64,000 nucleotides of DNA from UBA4615 sp964399635 (lineage in GTDB: Bacteria > Pseudomonadota > Gammaproteobacteria > Burkholderiales > Burkholderiaceae_E), in the NCBI GenBank assembly GCA_964399635.1, contig CAYNRU010000027.1:219235-283234 (forward strand), in the 5' to 3' direction. Below, piece after piece: positions 28,331-36,435 of this stretch; position 1 is the first letter of the stretch, and each line of letters opens with the position of its first letter. The notes beneath the pieces are model-generated. The model was given only the letters and a program-made list of their open reading frames with translations. It made no database searches and was not told the DNA's origin. The position numbers were made by a program, and so were the translations under genes.

Positions 28331-28662
28331 GCGCCGGCGCGCTCCGGGAGTCGTGACGGGGCACCATGTGCTCGGGTCTCGGGTCCTCGGGGTCGCCACT
28401 GCCGGGACGGTCGTATGCGGATGGCCCGGTGGGCCTCGATCGCATGCCGGCTCGCCCGACCTCGCTCCCGACGGTTCGTTCGTCCCGACGGGTCTGCGCC
28501 AACCGGGCTGCGGGCTGCGGCTGCGGCTGCGGGCCGCGCGGCCGCCCGCCCTGCCCGCCCCGACTTGCCAGGCTCGCCACGCCGACCCGCTCCTGCTCGT
28601 CGCCCCGGGCGACAGCGCAGGCTTCCGGAGGCGGGCATTTCCTGAATGCGAATCGATCCCAT
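28331..28662. other. Gene-free region upstream of the iron-binding-protein gene
   Basis: I see no credible gene on either strand. It contains short low-complexity runs, such as CTGCGG repeats at about 28505-28534 and CTCGGG-type repeats near 28372-28398. The GC content then drops sharply from about 28640 as the promoter of the next gene begins. Confidence 0.5.
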
Positions 28663-28691
28663 TTGTATTGAATACTCGCTTCAACTAGACT
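28663..28691 (+). promoter_or_regulatory. Likely sigma-70 promoter of the Fe3+ binding-protein gene
   Basis: TTGTAT (28663-28668) and TAGACT (28686-28691) are separated by 17 bp, and the ATG follows 33 nt later. A loosely Fur-like imperfect dyad (AATG...CATT, 28645-28663) overlaps the -35 element; it is too weak to call as a Fur box. Confidence 0.5.
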
Positions 28692-28723
28692 CTCCGGACA
28701 CCGCTTCCGCACCCGGACCCGCC

Positions 28724-29776
28724 ATGCGTCTGCCCAATTCGCGCCGTGCCGCGCTCGCCGCCGCCACCCTCGCCGCCTCGCTGGCCGTGGCGCCCGCCCT
28801 CGCCGCCGAAGCGGTGATGAACCTCTACTCGGCACGGCACTACCAGACCGACGAAGCCCTGTACTCGGACTTCACGAGGCAGACGGGGATCCGCATCAAC
28901 CGCATCGAGGCCGGCGACGAGGCTCTGCTCGAGCGCCTGCGCAGCGAGGGCCGCAACACGCCAGCCGACGTCCTGCTGCTGGTGGACGCGGCCCGCCTGT
29001 GGCGGGCGCAGATCGACGGGCTGTTCCAGCCGATCAGGTCCAAGCTGCTCGACGCCCGCATCCCCGCCCACCTGCGCGGCAAGGACGACGGCCAAGGGTC
29101 GGAGTGGTTCGCGGTGTCGACGCGAGCACGCGTCATCGTCTACAACCGCGCCACCATCCGGCCGGAGGACGTGCGCAACTACGAGGACCTCGCTAGCCCC
29201 GCGCTCAAGGGCAAGGTCTGCACCCGTTCGGGCACCCATCCGTACATGCTGTCGCTGATCGGCGCGATGTCCGAGCACCTGGGTCAGGAGAAGGCCGAGG
29301 CATGGGCACGCGGCGTCGTCGCCAACTTCGCGCGGTCACCACGCGGTGGCGACAGCGACCAGATCAAGGCAGTGGCCAGCGGCGAGTGCGGTGTGGCCCT
29401 GACCAACACCTACTACCTCGTGCGGATGATGCGTTCCGAGGCGAAGGACGACAAGGACGCGGTCGCGAAGATCGCGATGGCCTGGCCGAACCAGCAATCC
29501 TGGGGCACGCACGTCAACGTCTCGGGCGGCGGCGTGTTGAAGAACGCGCCGAACCGCGACGCGGCGATCCGCTTCATGGAATACCTGGTCAGCGACTCGG
29601 CCCAGGCCTACCTCGCCTATGGCAACAACGAATGGCCGGTCGTGGCCAGCGCCACGGCCCGCAACCCGGTCCTGGAGTCGCTCGGCAAGTTCAAGGCAGA
29701 CGGGTTGCCGATCGCCTCCGTGGGACGCGCCCAGGTCACCGCGGCCAAGATCATCGACCGCGTCGGCTGGCGCTGA
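28724..29776 (+). CDS. Fe3+ ABC transporter periplasmic binding protein
   Basis: A 350-residue FbpA/FutA-type ferric-ion-binding protein. Signal peptide residues 1-28 end in APALAAEA. The adjacent tyrosines Y230-Y231 in LTNTYYLVRMM are the expected iron ligands, and Y36/Y40 near the N-terminus of the mature protein may add to the site. The mature chain matches the two-lobe family II binding proteins. The permease and ATPase genes are absent here, so the rest of the transporter must be encoded elsewhere. Start ATG 28724 (MRLPNSRRAAL); upstream in-frame codons lie inside the promoter. Confidence 0.9.
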   Translation: MRLPNSRRAALAAATLAASLAVAPALAAEAVMNLYSARHYQTDEALYSDFTRQTGIRINRIEAGDEALLERLRSEGRNTPADVLLLVDAARLWRAQIDGLFQPIRSKLLDARIPAHLRGKDDGQGSEWFAVSTRARVIVYNRATIRPEDVRNYEDLASPALKGKVCTRSGTHPYMLSLIGAMSEHLGQEKAEAWARGVVANFARSPRGGDSDQIKAVASGECGVALTNTYYLVRMMRSEAKDDKDAVAKIAMAWPNQQSWGTHVNVSGGGVLKNAPNRDAAIRFMEYLVSDSAQAYLAYGNNEWPVVASATARNPVLESLGKFKADGLPIASVGRAQVTAAKIIDRVGWR

Positions 29777-29888
29777 GCCGCAGCGCGGGGCGCGGGCCTG
29801 CGCGACCTGCTTTGCTCGCCGCCGCTGCGCCGCCCAACCGCGACGGGATCAGGCCGACAGCCGGGGCGATCGAGGTCGAGCCGCGGGG

Positions 29889-30236
29889 TCAGGCGGCTGC
29901 GATCACCTTCACTTCGACCCGGTACTTCGCCGCGGCGAGCTTCGACTCGACGGTCGCTCGCGCTGGCGTGTGGCCGGCCGGCACCCACGCGTCCCACGCG
30001 GAATTCATCGCCGCGAAGTCCGCGATGTCGGCGAGGAAGATCTGCGCGGACAGGATCCTGGTCTTGTCGCTGCCGCACTCGGCCAGCAGCGCATCGATGG
30101 CCGAAAGGATCTGCCGGGTCTGGCCGGCGGTGTCCTGGCTGGCGTCGTCGGCCACCTGGCCAGCGAGGTAGATCGTGCCGTTATGGACGACGGCCTCGGA
30201 CATGCGGGGGCCCACGTGAAATCGCTTGATGGTCAT
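29889..30236 (-). CDS. RidA/YjgF family protein
   Basis: A 115-residue protein of the RidA family, which hydrolyses reactive enamine/imine products of PLP enzymes. It starts MTIKRFHVGPRMSEAVVHNG; the PARATVES segment carries the conserved arginine. It resembles the smaller YjgH-like branch more than canonical RidA, whose C-terminal VEIEAIA strand here reads VEVKVIAA. It is followed by no gene on the same strand; upstream is the alpha/beta hydrolase, 82 bp away, possibly in one transcript. Confidence 0.85.
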   Translation of the reverse strand: MTIKRFHVGPRMSEAVVHNGTIYLAGQVADDASQDTAGQTRQILSAIDALLAECGSDKTRILSAQIFLADIADFAAMNSAWDAWVPAGHTPARATVESKLAAAKYRVEVKVIAAA

Positions 30237-30318
30237 GGTCAGACGGCTCTCGGAAAGCGGCCCGCCCGGACTCGGGCGGGCGGGTTGGAAGTCGGTGCAG
30301 GGTGCGCGTGAACGCGGC

Positions 30319-31191
30319 TCAGCCGGCGGACCCGGTCTGCTCGAGGAAGCGCTCGACGATCGAGATCTGGTCGTCGGGGATGAAGGTCGGCGCATGCCCC
30401 ACGCCGGGCACGTCCACCCGCTGCGCCCTGGGGCCGCGCTGCGTCATCTCCGTGGCGACGGCGTCGGGCAGCAGGTCGGAGCGCTCGCCGCGCACCACCC
30501 AGGTCGGGCAGGCGATGCGGTCGTAGAGCGGCCACAGCGGCGGCGCCTCGAGGGGCATCGTCCGGAAGGGCTCGGCAATGCGCGGGTCGTAGTGCAGCCG
30601 CCACGCGCCGTCGCGCTGCACGATCGTGTGACGGGTCAGCAGCCGCCACTGGGCGTCGGTCAGCGGGCCGAAGTCGGCCGACAAGGTCTTGACCGCGGCC
30701 TCGCCGTCCTCGAACGAGGCGAACTGCGGGTCGCGGCCGACGTAGTCGCGGATCCGGGACAGCCCCGCCACCGACAGCACCGGCCCGACGTCATTGAGCA
30801 AGAGCCGGGAGACGGGCGCGCCGTCGAGCATCGCGAGTCCCATGCCGATCAGGCCGCCCATCGAAGTGCCTATCCAGGCCACCGAAGGCACATCCAGGCG
30901 GGCGATCAGCGTCACGCAGTCGGCCACGTACTGGGGCACCGCGTACAGCATCGGATCGGCCATCCAGTCGGAACGGCCGCGGCCGATCATGTCCGGGCAC
31001 ACGACGCGATGACGCTGCGCGAGGCGCCGCGCGAGCGCATCGAAGTCCCGGCCCGTGCGGGTCAGCCCGTGCACGCACATCACCACGCTCGGGTTGTCGG
31101 TCTCGCCCCATTGCCAGTAGGCGAGCCGGTGCAGGCCGCCCGGATGGGCGCAGGTCACGTGGCGCAGCAGCGGCTCGGCGGAGTGGGTCAT
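30319..31191 (-). CDS. Alpha/beta hydrolase
   Basis: A 290-residue alpha/beta-hydrolase: an oxyanion segment CVHGLTRTGRDFD, the nucleophile elbow GTSMGG (S110), and a C-terminal GVGHAP histidine. There is no signal peptide. The divergent gene encodes 3-hydroxybutyrate dehydrogenase, so hydrolysis of hydroxybutyrate oligomers or esters is possible, but the sequence alone supports only a general esterase/hydrolase call. Start ATG 31191 (MTHSAEPLLRH). Confidence 0.8.
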   Translation of the reverse strand: MTHSAEPLLRHVTCAHPGGLHRLAYWQWGETDNPSVVMCVHGLTRTGRDFDALARRLAQRHRVVCPDMIGRGRSDWMADPMLYAVPQYVADCVTLIARLDVPSVAWIGTSMGGLIGMGLAMLDGAPVSRLLLNDVGPVLSVAGLSRIRDYVGRDPQFASFEDGEAAVKTLSADFGPLTDAQWRLLTRHTIVQRDGAWRLHYDPRIAEPFRTMPLEAPPLWPLYDRIACPTWVVRGERSDLLPDAVATEMTQRGPRAQRVDVPGVGHAPTFIPDDQISIVERFLEQTGSAG

Positions 31192-31332
31192 GACGGATCG
31201 GTTGCGGTCGGGTGGCCCGGCCCGGCTCGGCTCGGCTCGAGGCCGGCGGCCGGCTGCCGGCGGGCGCTAAACTGCGATGGTAACAGCCACCCTCCCCCGT
31301 CTTTCCGTACACCCCGCCAGAGGACTGCTCCG

Positions 31333-32112
31333 ATGCTCAAAGGCAAGTTGGCACTCGTCACAGGTTCGACCAGCGGCATCGGCCTGGGGATCGCGCGCGC
31401 CCTCGCCGCGCAAGGCTGCGACATCGTGCTCAACGGCTTCGGCGACCCGGCCGCGATCGAGGCGCTGCGCGCCGGGCTGGCCTCGGAGTTCGGGGTGCGC
31501 GCGGTGTTCGAGCCGGCCGACCTGATGAACCCCGCCGAGACGGAGTCGCTGATGGGCCGCTGCGCGGCGCACGGCGGCATCGACATCCTCGTGAACAACG
31601 CCGGCATCCAGCACACCGCGCCGGTCGAGTCCTTCCCGCCCGAGCGCTGGGACGCGATCATCGCGCTGAACCTGTCGTCGGCCTTCCACACCACCCGATT
31701 CGCGCTGCCCGCAATGAAGGCGAAGAACTGGGGGCGGATCATCAACATCGCGTCGGTCCACGGCCTGGTCGCGTCGGCCCAGAAGTCGGCCTACGTCGCG
31801 GCCAAGCACGGCATCATCGGCCTCACCAAGGTGGTCGCGCTCGAGAACGCCCGGACCGGCGTCACCTGCAATGCGATCTGCCCGGGCTGGGTGTTGACGC
31901 CGCTCGTCCAGAAGCAGATCGACGCACGCGTCGCCGAACGCGGGATCAGCGAACAGGCCGCCAAGGACTCGCTGCTCGGCGAGAAGCAGCCCTCGATGGA
32001 GTTCGTCACGCCCGAGCAGCTCGGCGCCCTGGCGGTGTTCCTGTGCTCGCCCGCGGGCGATCAGGTGCGGGGCGCGGCATGGGCGATGGACGGAGGCTGG
32101 ACCGCGCAGTAG
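31333..32112 (+). CDS. bdhA: 3-hydroxybutyrate dehydrogenase
   Basis: A 259-residue classical short-chain dehydrogenase that oxidises D-3-hydroxybutyrate to acetoacetate with NAD+. Cofactor loop GSTSGIG (11-17), NNAG (88-91), catalytic S141, Y154 and K158 (SAYVAAK). The segment AICPGWVLTPLVQKQI and the Gln/Lys-rich substrate lid are typical of this enzyme. It serves the breakdown of polyhydroxybutyrate, a common store in Burkholderiales. A -10-like TAAACT (31268-31273) lies 60 nt upstream, and GAGGA precedes the ATG at 31333. Confidence 0.92.
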   Translation: MLKGKLALVTGSTSGIGLGIARALAAQGCDIVLNGFGDPAAIEALRAGLASEFGVRAVFEPADLMNPAETESLMGRCAAHGGIDILVNNAGIQHTAPVESFPPERWDAIIALNLSSAFHTTRFALPAMKAKNWGRIINIASVHGLVASAQKSAYVAAKHGIIGLTKVVALENARTGVTCNAICPGWVLTPLVQKQIDARVAERGISEQAAKDSLLGEKQPSMEFVTPEQLGALAVFLCSPAGDQVRGAAWAMDGGWTAQ

Positions 32113-32134
32113 CGCGGCCGCCCGCGGCCCGCGC

Positions 32135-34777
32135 TCACGGAGGCTCGACGCGCACCCGCCAGTAGCGCATCGGGTCGGCACGGCTGCGCACGATCCCGGG
32201 AGGCGCCCCGGCCGCCAGGCGCAGCTGCACCGCCCCGTCCGCATCGCTGCGCAGGATCTCGATACCGCGCCGCTCGTAGCGCTCCAGCACGCGCGGATGC
32301 GGATGCCTGAAGCGGCTGCGGTAGGCGACCTGGAATACCGCCCAGCGCGGCGACACCGCGTCCAGGAAGGCCTCCGTCGAGGACGTGGCGCTGCCATGGT
32401 GCGGCACCAGCAGCACGTCGGCCGCGAGGCCGTCCGCACCGTAGAGACCCACGAGCCGGCGCTCCTGGGCTGCTTCGATGTCGCCTGCCAGCAGCACCGT
32501 GCCACCGGGGTGCACGATGCGCAGCACGCAGCTGACCGCGTTGGTCGGCGAGCCGCGCGCCGGCTCCGGTGGGTCAGCGGGATGGAGCCACTCGAAGTTC
32601 GCCTCGCCCCACGCCCAGCGCTCCCCGCGCCGGCAGCGCAGCGCGCGGCCGGCGGCAGCCCGGACGATGCGGTGGTCGTCGGGCAGCGAGGACGCGAGCC
32701 AGTCGGGGGGCGCGGCCTGCACCACCGACAACGCGCCGCCCGAGTGATCGTCGTCGAGGTGCGAGACCACCACCGCGTCGAGCCGGCCGATGCCCTGGTT
32801 GCGCAGCCACGGCACCACCACGCGGCTGCCAGCGTCGGTGTGCGGCCCGGTGGTGGGCCCGGCGTCGTAGACGAGCGTCCGGTCGGCGACCTGGATCACG
32901 ACCGACATGCCCTGACCGACGTCCAGCGCCGTCATCCACAGCTCGCCGGCGGCCGGGCGCTGCAGCGGCGCCGCGGCGAGCGGCAGCAGCGCGAGGCCCC
33001 CTAGGGCGCGGCGCGGCACGCCGGCGGGCGCCAGCAGCATCGCGCAGCCCGCGAGCGTCGCCACGAGCACAGCCACCCCAGGCCGCGGCACCGGCAACGA
33101 CGCGCCCGGCAGCGCCGCGAGCCACTGAAGCAGCGAGAGCAAGACGCCCATCAACCAGGCGGCCGGACCCAGCAGCCAGGCCGCCAGGTCGGTCGAGACG
33201 AGCGCGAGCGCGGCGCCCGCGAGTGCGAGCGGCGTCACCACTGCGCTCACCAGCGGGATCGCCACCGCGTTGGCGAGCGGCCCCACCACCGAGACCGACC
33301 CGAAAAACCACGCACCCAGCGGCAGCAGCGCCACGGTCGCGGCCCACTGCGTGCGGACCGCGCCCGTCGCGAACTCGGCCAGCCTCCCCTGCCCGAACCG
33401 GCTGCCCGCACAGACCCAGACGATGGCGATCACCGCGCCGAACGACAACCAGAAGCCCGCCGACAGCGGCGCCCACGGGTCGAGGACGACGATGGCGGCG
33501 GCGGCGGCGCCGACCGCGGCGGCGATGGACGCCCCCCGCCCCGTGCCCATCAGCAGCGCGGCCATCGCCAGCATGAAGCAGGTGCGCTGCGCGGGGATGC
33601 CCCAGCCGGCCAGCAGCGCGTAGGCGAAGGCGACCGACACGGCCACGCCCAGCCGCACGCGCTGTGCCGGCGCGCGGCAGGCGAGCCCCATCCGGCCGGC
33701 CCAGCGCCGCCGCCAGCACCAGCCGGCCAGCGAGCCGCCCAGCCCCGCCAGCATGGTGATGTGCAGGCCGGAGATCGACATGAGGTGACCGACGCCGGTC
33801 TGGTTGAACACTGTCCACAGCGCGGGATCGATCGCGGCCTGGTCGCCGATGGCGAGCGCCGCGAGCACGCCCGCCTCGCGTGCGCGCGCCCTTCCGGTGG
33901 CGTCGAAGACGGCATCGCGCAGCGCCAGGCGCAGGCCTTCGAGCGCGACGGCGGGGCCGCCCGCCCCCTCGGCCAGCAGCCGGCCCCGGCGCACCGTGCC
34001 GACCGCGCCGATGCCCTCCTCCATCCATCGCAGCTCGCGATCGAACGCGCCCGGGTTCACGGTGGCGTGCGGGCGCTTGAGACGCACGACGAGGATCCAG
34101 CGCTGGCCGGGCCGCAGCGCCGGCACGGCCTCGCGGGTCGGGCCGCGCAGGCCCGCCTGCCAGCCGAGCTGCAGGCGCGGGGGCAGCGCGCACGGCACCG
34201 CGGGCGAGGCCGGTGGCTCGAGCGCCGCGGCCTGCGCATCGAGCGCCTCGAGCGGATCGGGGCGCTCGGCGACGCCAGCCTGATCCTGCGAATCGGGCGT
34301 CGACGGATCGGCTGCCGGCGTGCCGGGCGGCGCGGCACCGGCGGACCGTGCCGACCTTGCGGGCCCTGCGGACCCAGAGGAGCCTGCGGACACGGACGCC
34401 TCGGCGGGCCGGGCGCAGCCCTCCACGCGAAAGCCGAAGCGCTGGCCTTGCCGCAGCGAGACCGGCAGCTCGTCGATGACCCCATGCACGCCGATCTCGA
34501 CGCCCTCGAGCGACGCGGGCAGCCGCTCGGCGAGCCGCTCCTGCGCGCGCAGGCCCGCCCAGGCCCAGCACGCGCACCCCGCCGCCCCGAGCATCAGCCA
34601 GCCGGTGGCCGCCGGCGCCCGTCGCACCGCACCCGCGCCGAGCAGGGCCAGCGCCGCGGCGGCGAGCGCGGCGCCGAGCAGCCAGGCGCCGGCGGGCAGC
34701 ACCGGGGAGCGCTGCAGCAGCAGCGTGGCGCCCACCACCACGGGTGCGAGCCAGACGGAGAGGATAGGACGGTTCAT
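32135..34777 (-). CDS. comEC: DNA internalization-related competence protein ComEC/Rec2
   Basis: An 880-residue inner-membrane channel protein for uptake of single-stranded DNA in natural transformation. Order: two or three N-terminal helices, a DUF4131-like OB domain (about 90-270), the competence membrane domain with MSISGLHITMLAGL (about 330-560), and a C-terminal metallo-beta-lactamase-like domain (about 620-850) with VVSHLDDDHSGG and LLVPHHGSATSS. A Ser/Ala/Pro-rich segment of about 75 residues (about 122-195) is inserted in the OB domain. The pilY1-pilE genes at the right edge are consistent with type IV pili, which DNA uptake also needs. Confidence 0.92.
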   Translation of the reverse strand: MNRPILSVWLAPVVVGATLLLQRSPVLPAGAWLLGAALAAAALALLGAGAVRRAPAATGWLMLGAAGCACWAWAGLRAQERLAERLPASLEGVEIGVHGVIDELPVSLRQGQRFGFRVEGCARPAEASVSAGSSGSAGPARSARSAGAAPPGTPAADPSTPDSQDQAGVAERPDPLEALDAQAAALEPPASPAVPCALPPRLQLGWQAGLRGPTREAVPALRPGQRWILVVRLKRPHATVNPGAFDRELRWMEEGIGAVGTVRRGRLLAEGAGGPAVALEGLRLALRDAVFDATGRARAREAGVLAALAIGDQAAIDPALWTVFNQTGVGHLMSISGLHITMLAGLGGSLAGWCWRRRWAGRMGLACRAPAQRVRLGVAVSVAFAYALLAGWGIPAQRTCFMLAMAALLMGTGRGASIAAAVGAAAAAIVVLDPWAPLSAGFWLSFGAVIAIVWVCAGSRFGQGRLAEFATGAVRTQWAATVALLPLGAWFFGSVSVVGPLANAVAIPLVSAVVTPLALAGAALALVSTDLAAWLLGPAAWLMGVLLSLLQWLAALPGASLPVPRPGVAVLVATLAGCAMLLAPAGVPRRALGGLALLPLAAAPLQRPAAGELWMTALDVGQGMSVVIQVADRTLVYDAGPTTGPHTDAGSRVVVPWLRNQGIGRLDAVVVSHLDDDHSGGALSVVQAAPPDWLASSLPDDHRIVRAAAGRALRCRRGERWAWGEANFEWLHPADPPEPARGSPTNAVSCVLRIVHPGGTVLLAGDIEAAQERRLVGLYGADGLAADVLLVPHHGSATSSTEAFLDAVSPRWAVFQVAYRSRFRHPHPRVLERYERRGIEILRSDADGAVQLRLAAGAPPGIVRSRADPMRYWRVRVEPP

Positions 34778-34827
34778 TGCGCCCCACCCTAACGCGGCCC
34801 GGGTGAGGCCTCATCGGCCCGTCGTGC

Positions 34828-34908
34828 TAGGCCTGCGGATCGAGCCGCGGCAGGACCCGCCGCACGTTAGGCCGCGGGGTCGAGCCGCGGCAGGACCCGC
34901 CGCACGTT
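34828..34908. repeat. 40-bp tandem duplication at the 3' end of tatD
   Basis: Positions 34828-34868 and 34868-34908 are two copies of one unit with a 40-bp period; 29 consecutive bases (34840-34868 and 34880-34908) are identical, with four mismatches in the rest. On the minus strand both copies could encode NVRRVLPRLDP followed by two residues and a stop. Because 40 is not a multiple of 3, the duplication places a TAA at the junction, and the outer copy is now untranslated. Confidence 0.9.
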
Positions 34909-35652
34909 GGCGCCGGTCGCGAGCCGGATCGCCTCCGGCGTCTCGCCGCGCAACTCGGCAAACACCCGGGAGATCGCCGCGACCTCGCCCGGCGCGTTGC
35001 GCCCGCGGTGCAACCACTCGGGCGGGATGTCCGGCGCGTCGGTCTCGAGCACGCAGGCATCGATCGGCAGCGCAACCGCGAGCCGCCGGATCTGCAGGGC
35101 CCGCGAGTAGGTCATCGCACCGCCAAAGCCAAGCGCAAAGCCGAGCCCGACGAACACGCCCGCCTGCTGCATGCTGCCGTTGAAGGCATGCGCGATGCCC
35201 CCGCGCGGACGCATCCGCCGCAGCTGCTTGAGCACCGCGTCCTGCGCGCGCCGCACGTGCAGGATCACCGGCAGGTCGAAGTCGCGCGCGATGCCCAGCT
35301 GGGCCACCAGGAATCGCTCCTGGCGCGCACGGTCCAGCCCCGGCACGAAGTGGTCGAGCCCGATCTCGCCGATGCCCACGAAAGCAGGGTCGGCGAGCGC
35401 CGCCGCGACCGCGGCCCGCAGGCGCTCGAGGTCGGCGTCGTCGGCCTGGTCGACGCACAGGGGGTGGATGCCGAGCGCGTAGCGCACGCACGCGTGGCGG
35501 CGCGCGAGCGCGCGTACCGCATCGAAGTTGAAGGCGCCCACCGCAGGCACCACGATCTGCGAGACGCCCGCGGCCCGCGCCTGCGAGACGACGTCGTCGC
35601 GGTCGGCGTCGAACTCCGAGGCATCGAGATGGCAATGGGTGTCGACCAGCAT
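34867..35652 (-). CDS. tatD: TatD family metal-dependent hydrolase
   Basis: A 261-residue TIM-barrel deoxyribonuclease of the TatD family. Metal ligands are seen in DTHCHLD (4-10), GEIGLDHF (the glutamate), an HVR motif and ETDAPDIPP. It probably acts as a 3'-5' DNA exonuclease in the cytoplasm. The C-terminus ends at the TAA made by a 40-bp tandem duplication; the likely older end differs only in the last two residues (QA instead of AA) and lies 40 bp further on. It sits between lolD and comEC. Confidence 0.9.
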   Translation of the reverse strand: MLVDTHCHLDASEFDADRDDVVSQARAAGVSQIVVPAVGAFNFDAVRALARRHACVRYALGIHPLCVDQADDADLERLRAAVAAALADPAFVGIGEIGLDHFVPGLDRARQERFLVAQLGIARDFDLPVILHVRRAQDAVLKQLRRMRPRGGIAHAFNGSMQQAGVFVGLGFALGFGGAMTYSRALQIRRLAVALPIDACVLETDAPDIPPEWLHRGRNAPGEVAAISRVFAELRGETPEAIRLATGANVRRVLPRLDPAA

Positions 35653-35703
35653 CGGCCGATCATCGCATGCGCGATCCGCCGGCCGAGCCGGCGGGCCGCG
35701 CGC

Positions 35704-36435
35704 TCAGGCCGGCCCGAGCCGGCCTTCACGCAGGGCGAGGATCCGATCGGCCCGCTGCGCGAGCTCGAGGTCGTGCGTGACCACGACGAAAGCGGTGCCG
35801 AGCTCGCGGCTGAGCCGCTCGAGGAGTTCGAACATCTGGCGCGCCGTCGTGCGGTCGAGGTTGCCGGTGGGCTCGTCGGCCAGCACGCAGACGGGCTCCG
35901 TGACCAGCGCTCGCGCGAGCGCCACGCGCTGGCGCTCGCCGCCCGACAGCTGCCCGGGCAGGTGATCGAGGCGTGCGGCCAGCCCGACCTGTCCGAGCAG
36001 CGCGCTCGCGCGCCGGGCCGCCTCGGCCATCGGCATGCGCCGGATGCGCAGCGGCATCGCCACGTTCTCGAGGGCGGTGAACTCGGGCAGCAGGTGGTGG
36101 AACTGGTAGACGAAACCGAGCAGGCGGTTGCGGGCGTCGCCCCGTTGCACCTCGGTCATCGCGTCGAGCCGCTTGCCGGTCAGCCAGACCTCCCCCGCGC
36201 TCGCGGCGTCCAGGCCGCCGAGCAGGTGCAGCAGCGTGCTCTTGCCCGACCCGGACGCACCGACGATCGCGACGCGCTCGCCACGGGCCACCTGCAGGTC
36301 GACGCCGTCGAGCACGGTGATCCGCGCAGGGCCCTCGTCGTAGTGACGCGCCAGCCCGCGGCAGGCGAGCACCGCGGACTCTGGGCCGGCCAGGCCGGCG
36401 TTCGCGGGCACGGCGCCCGGCGCGCGGTCATTCAT
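35704..36435 (-). CDS. lolD: Lipoprotein-releasing system ATP-binding protein LolD
   Basis: A 243-residue ABC ATPase that powers release of outer-membrane lipoproteins from the inner membrane. Walker A GASGSGKST (59-67), signature LSGGE (163-167), Walker B VCVLADEPTGN (182-192), and a switch histidine in VVVTHD. The Q-loop reads VYQFHHLLPEF, a typical LolD feature. Its ATG overlaps the end of lolC by 8 bp, so the two are translated together. The first 20 residues are a non-conserved extension. Confidence 0.93.
   Translation of the reverse strand: MNDRAPGAVPANAGLAGPESAVLACRGLARHYDEGPARITVLDGVDLQVARGERVAIVGASGSGKSTLLHLLGGLDAASAGEVWLTGKRLDAMTEVQRGDARNRLLGFVYQFHHLLPEFTALENVAMPLRIRRMPMAEAARRASALLGQVGLAARLDHLPGQLSGGERQRVALARALVTEPVCVLADEPTGNLDRTTARQMFELLERLSRELGTAFVVVTHDLELAQRADRILALREGRLGPA

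Noticed and set aside
28331..28645. Small plus-strand open frames between the NlpC/P60 and iron-binding-protein genes
   Set aside because: They have no ribosome-binding site, no recognisable motif, and consist of low-complexity Arg/Gly/Pro/Ala sequence.
28645..28663. Fur box upstream of the Fe3+ binding-protein gene
   Set aside because: The dyad matches too few positions of the 19-bp or 7-1-7 Fur consensus. Iron regulation is plausible from gene function but not supported by the sequence.
32105..32140. GC-rich inverted repeat between convergent bdhA and comEC as a terminator
   Set aside because: The arms are made of simple CGCGG-type sequence common throughout the window and no T-run follows on either strand.
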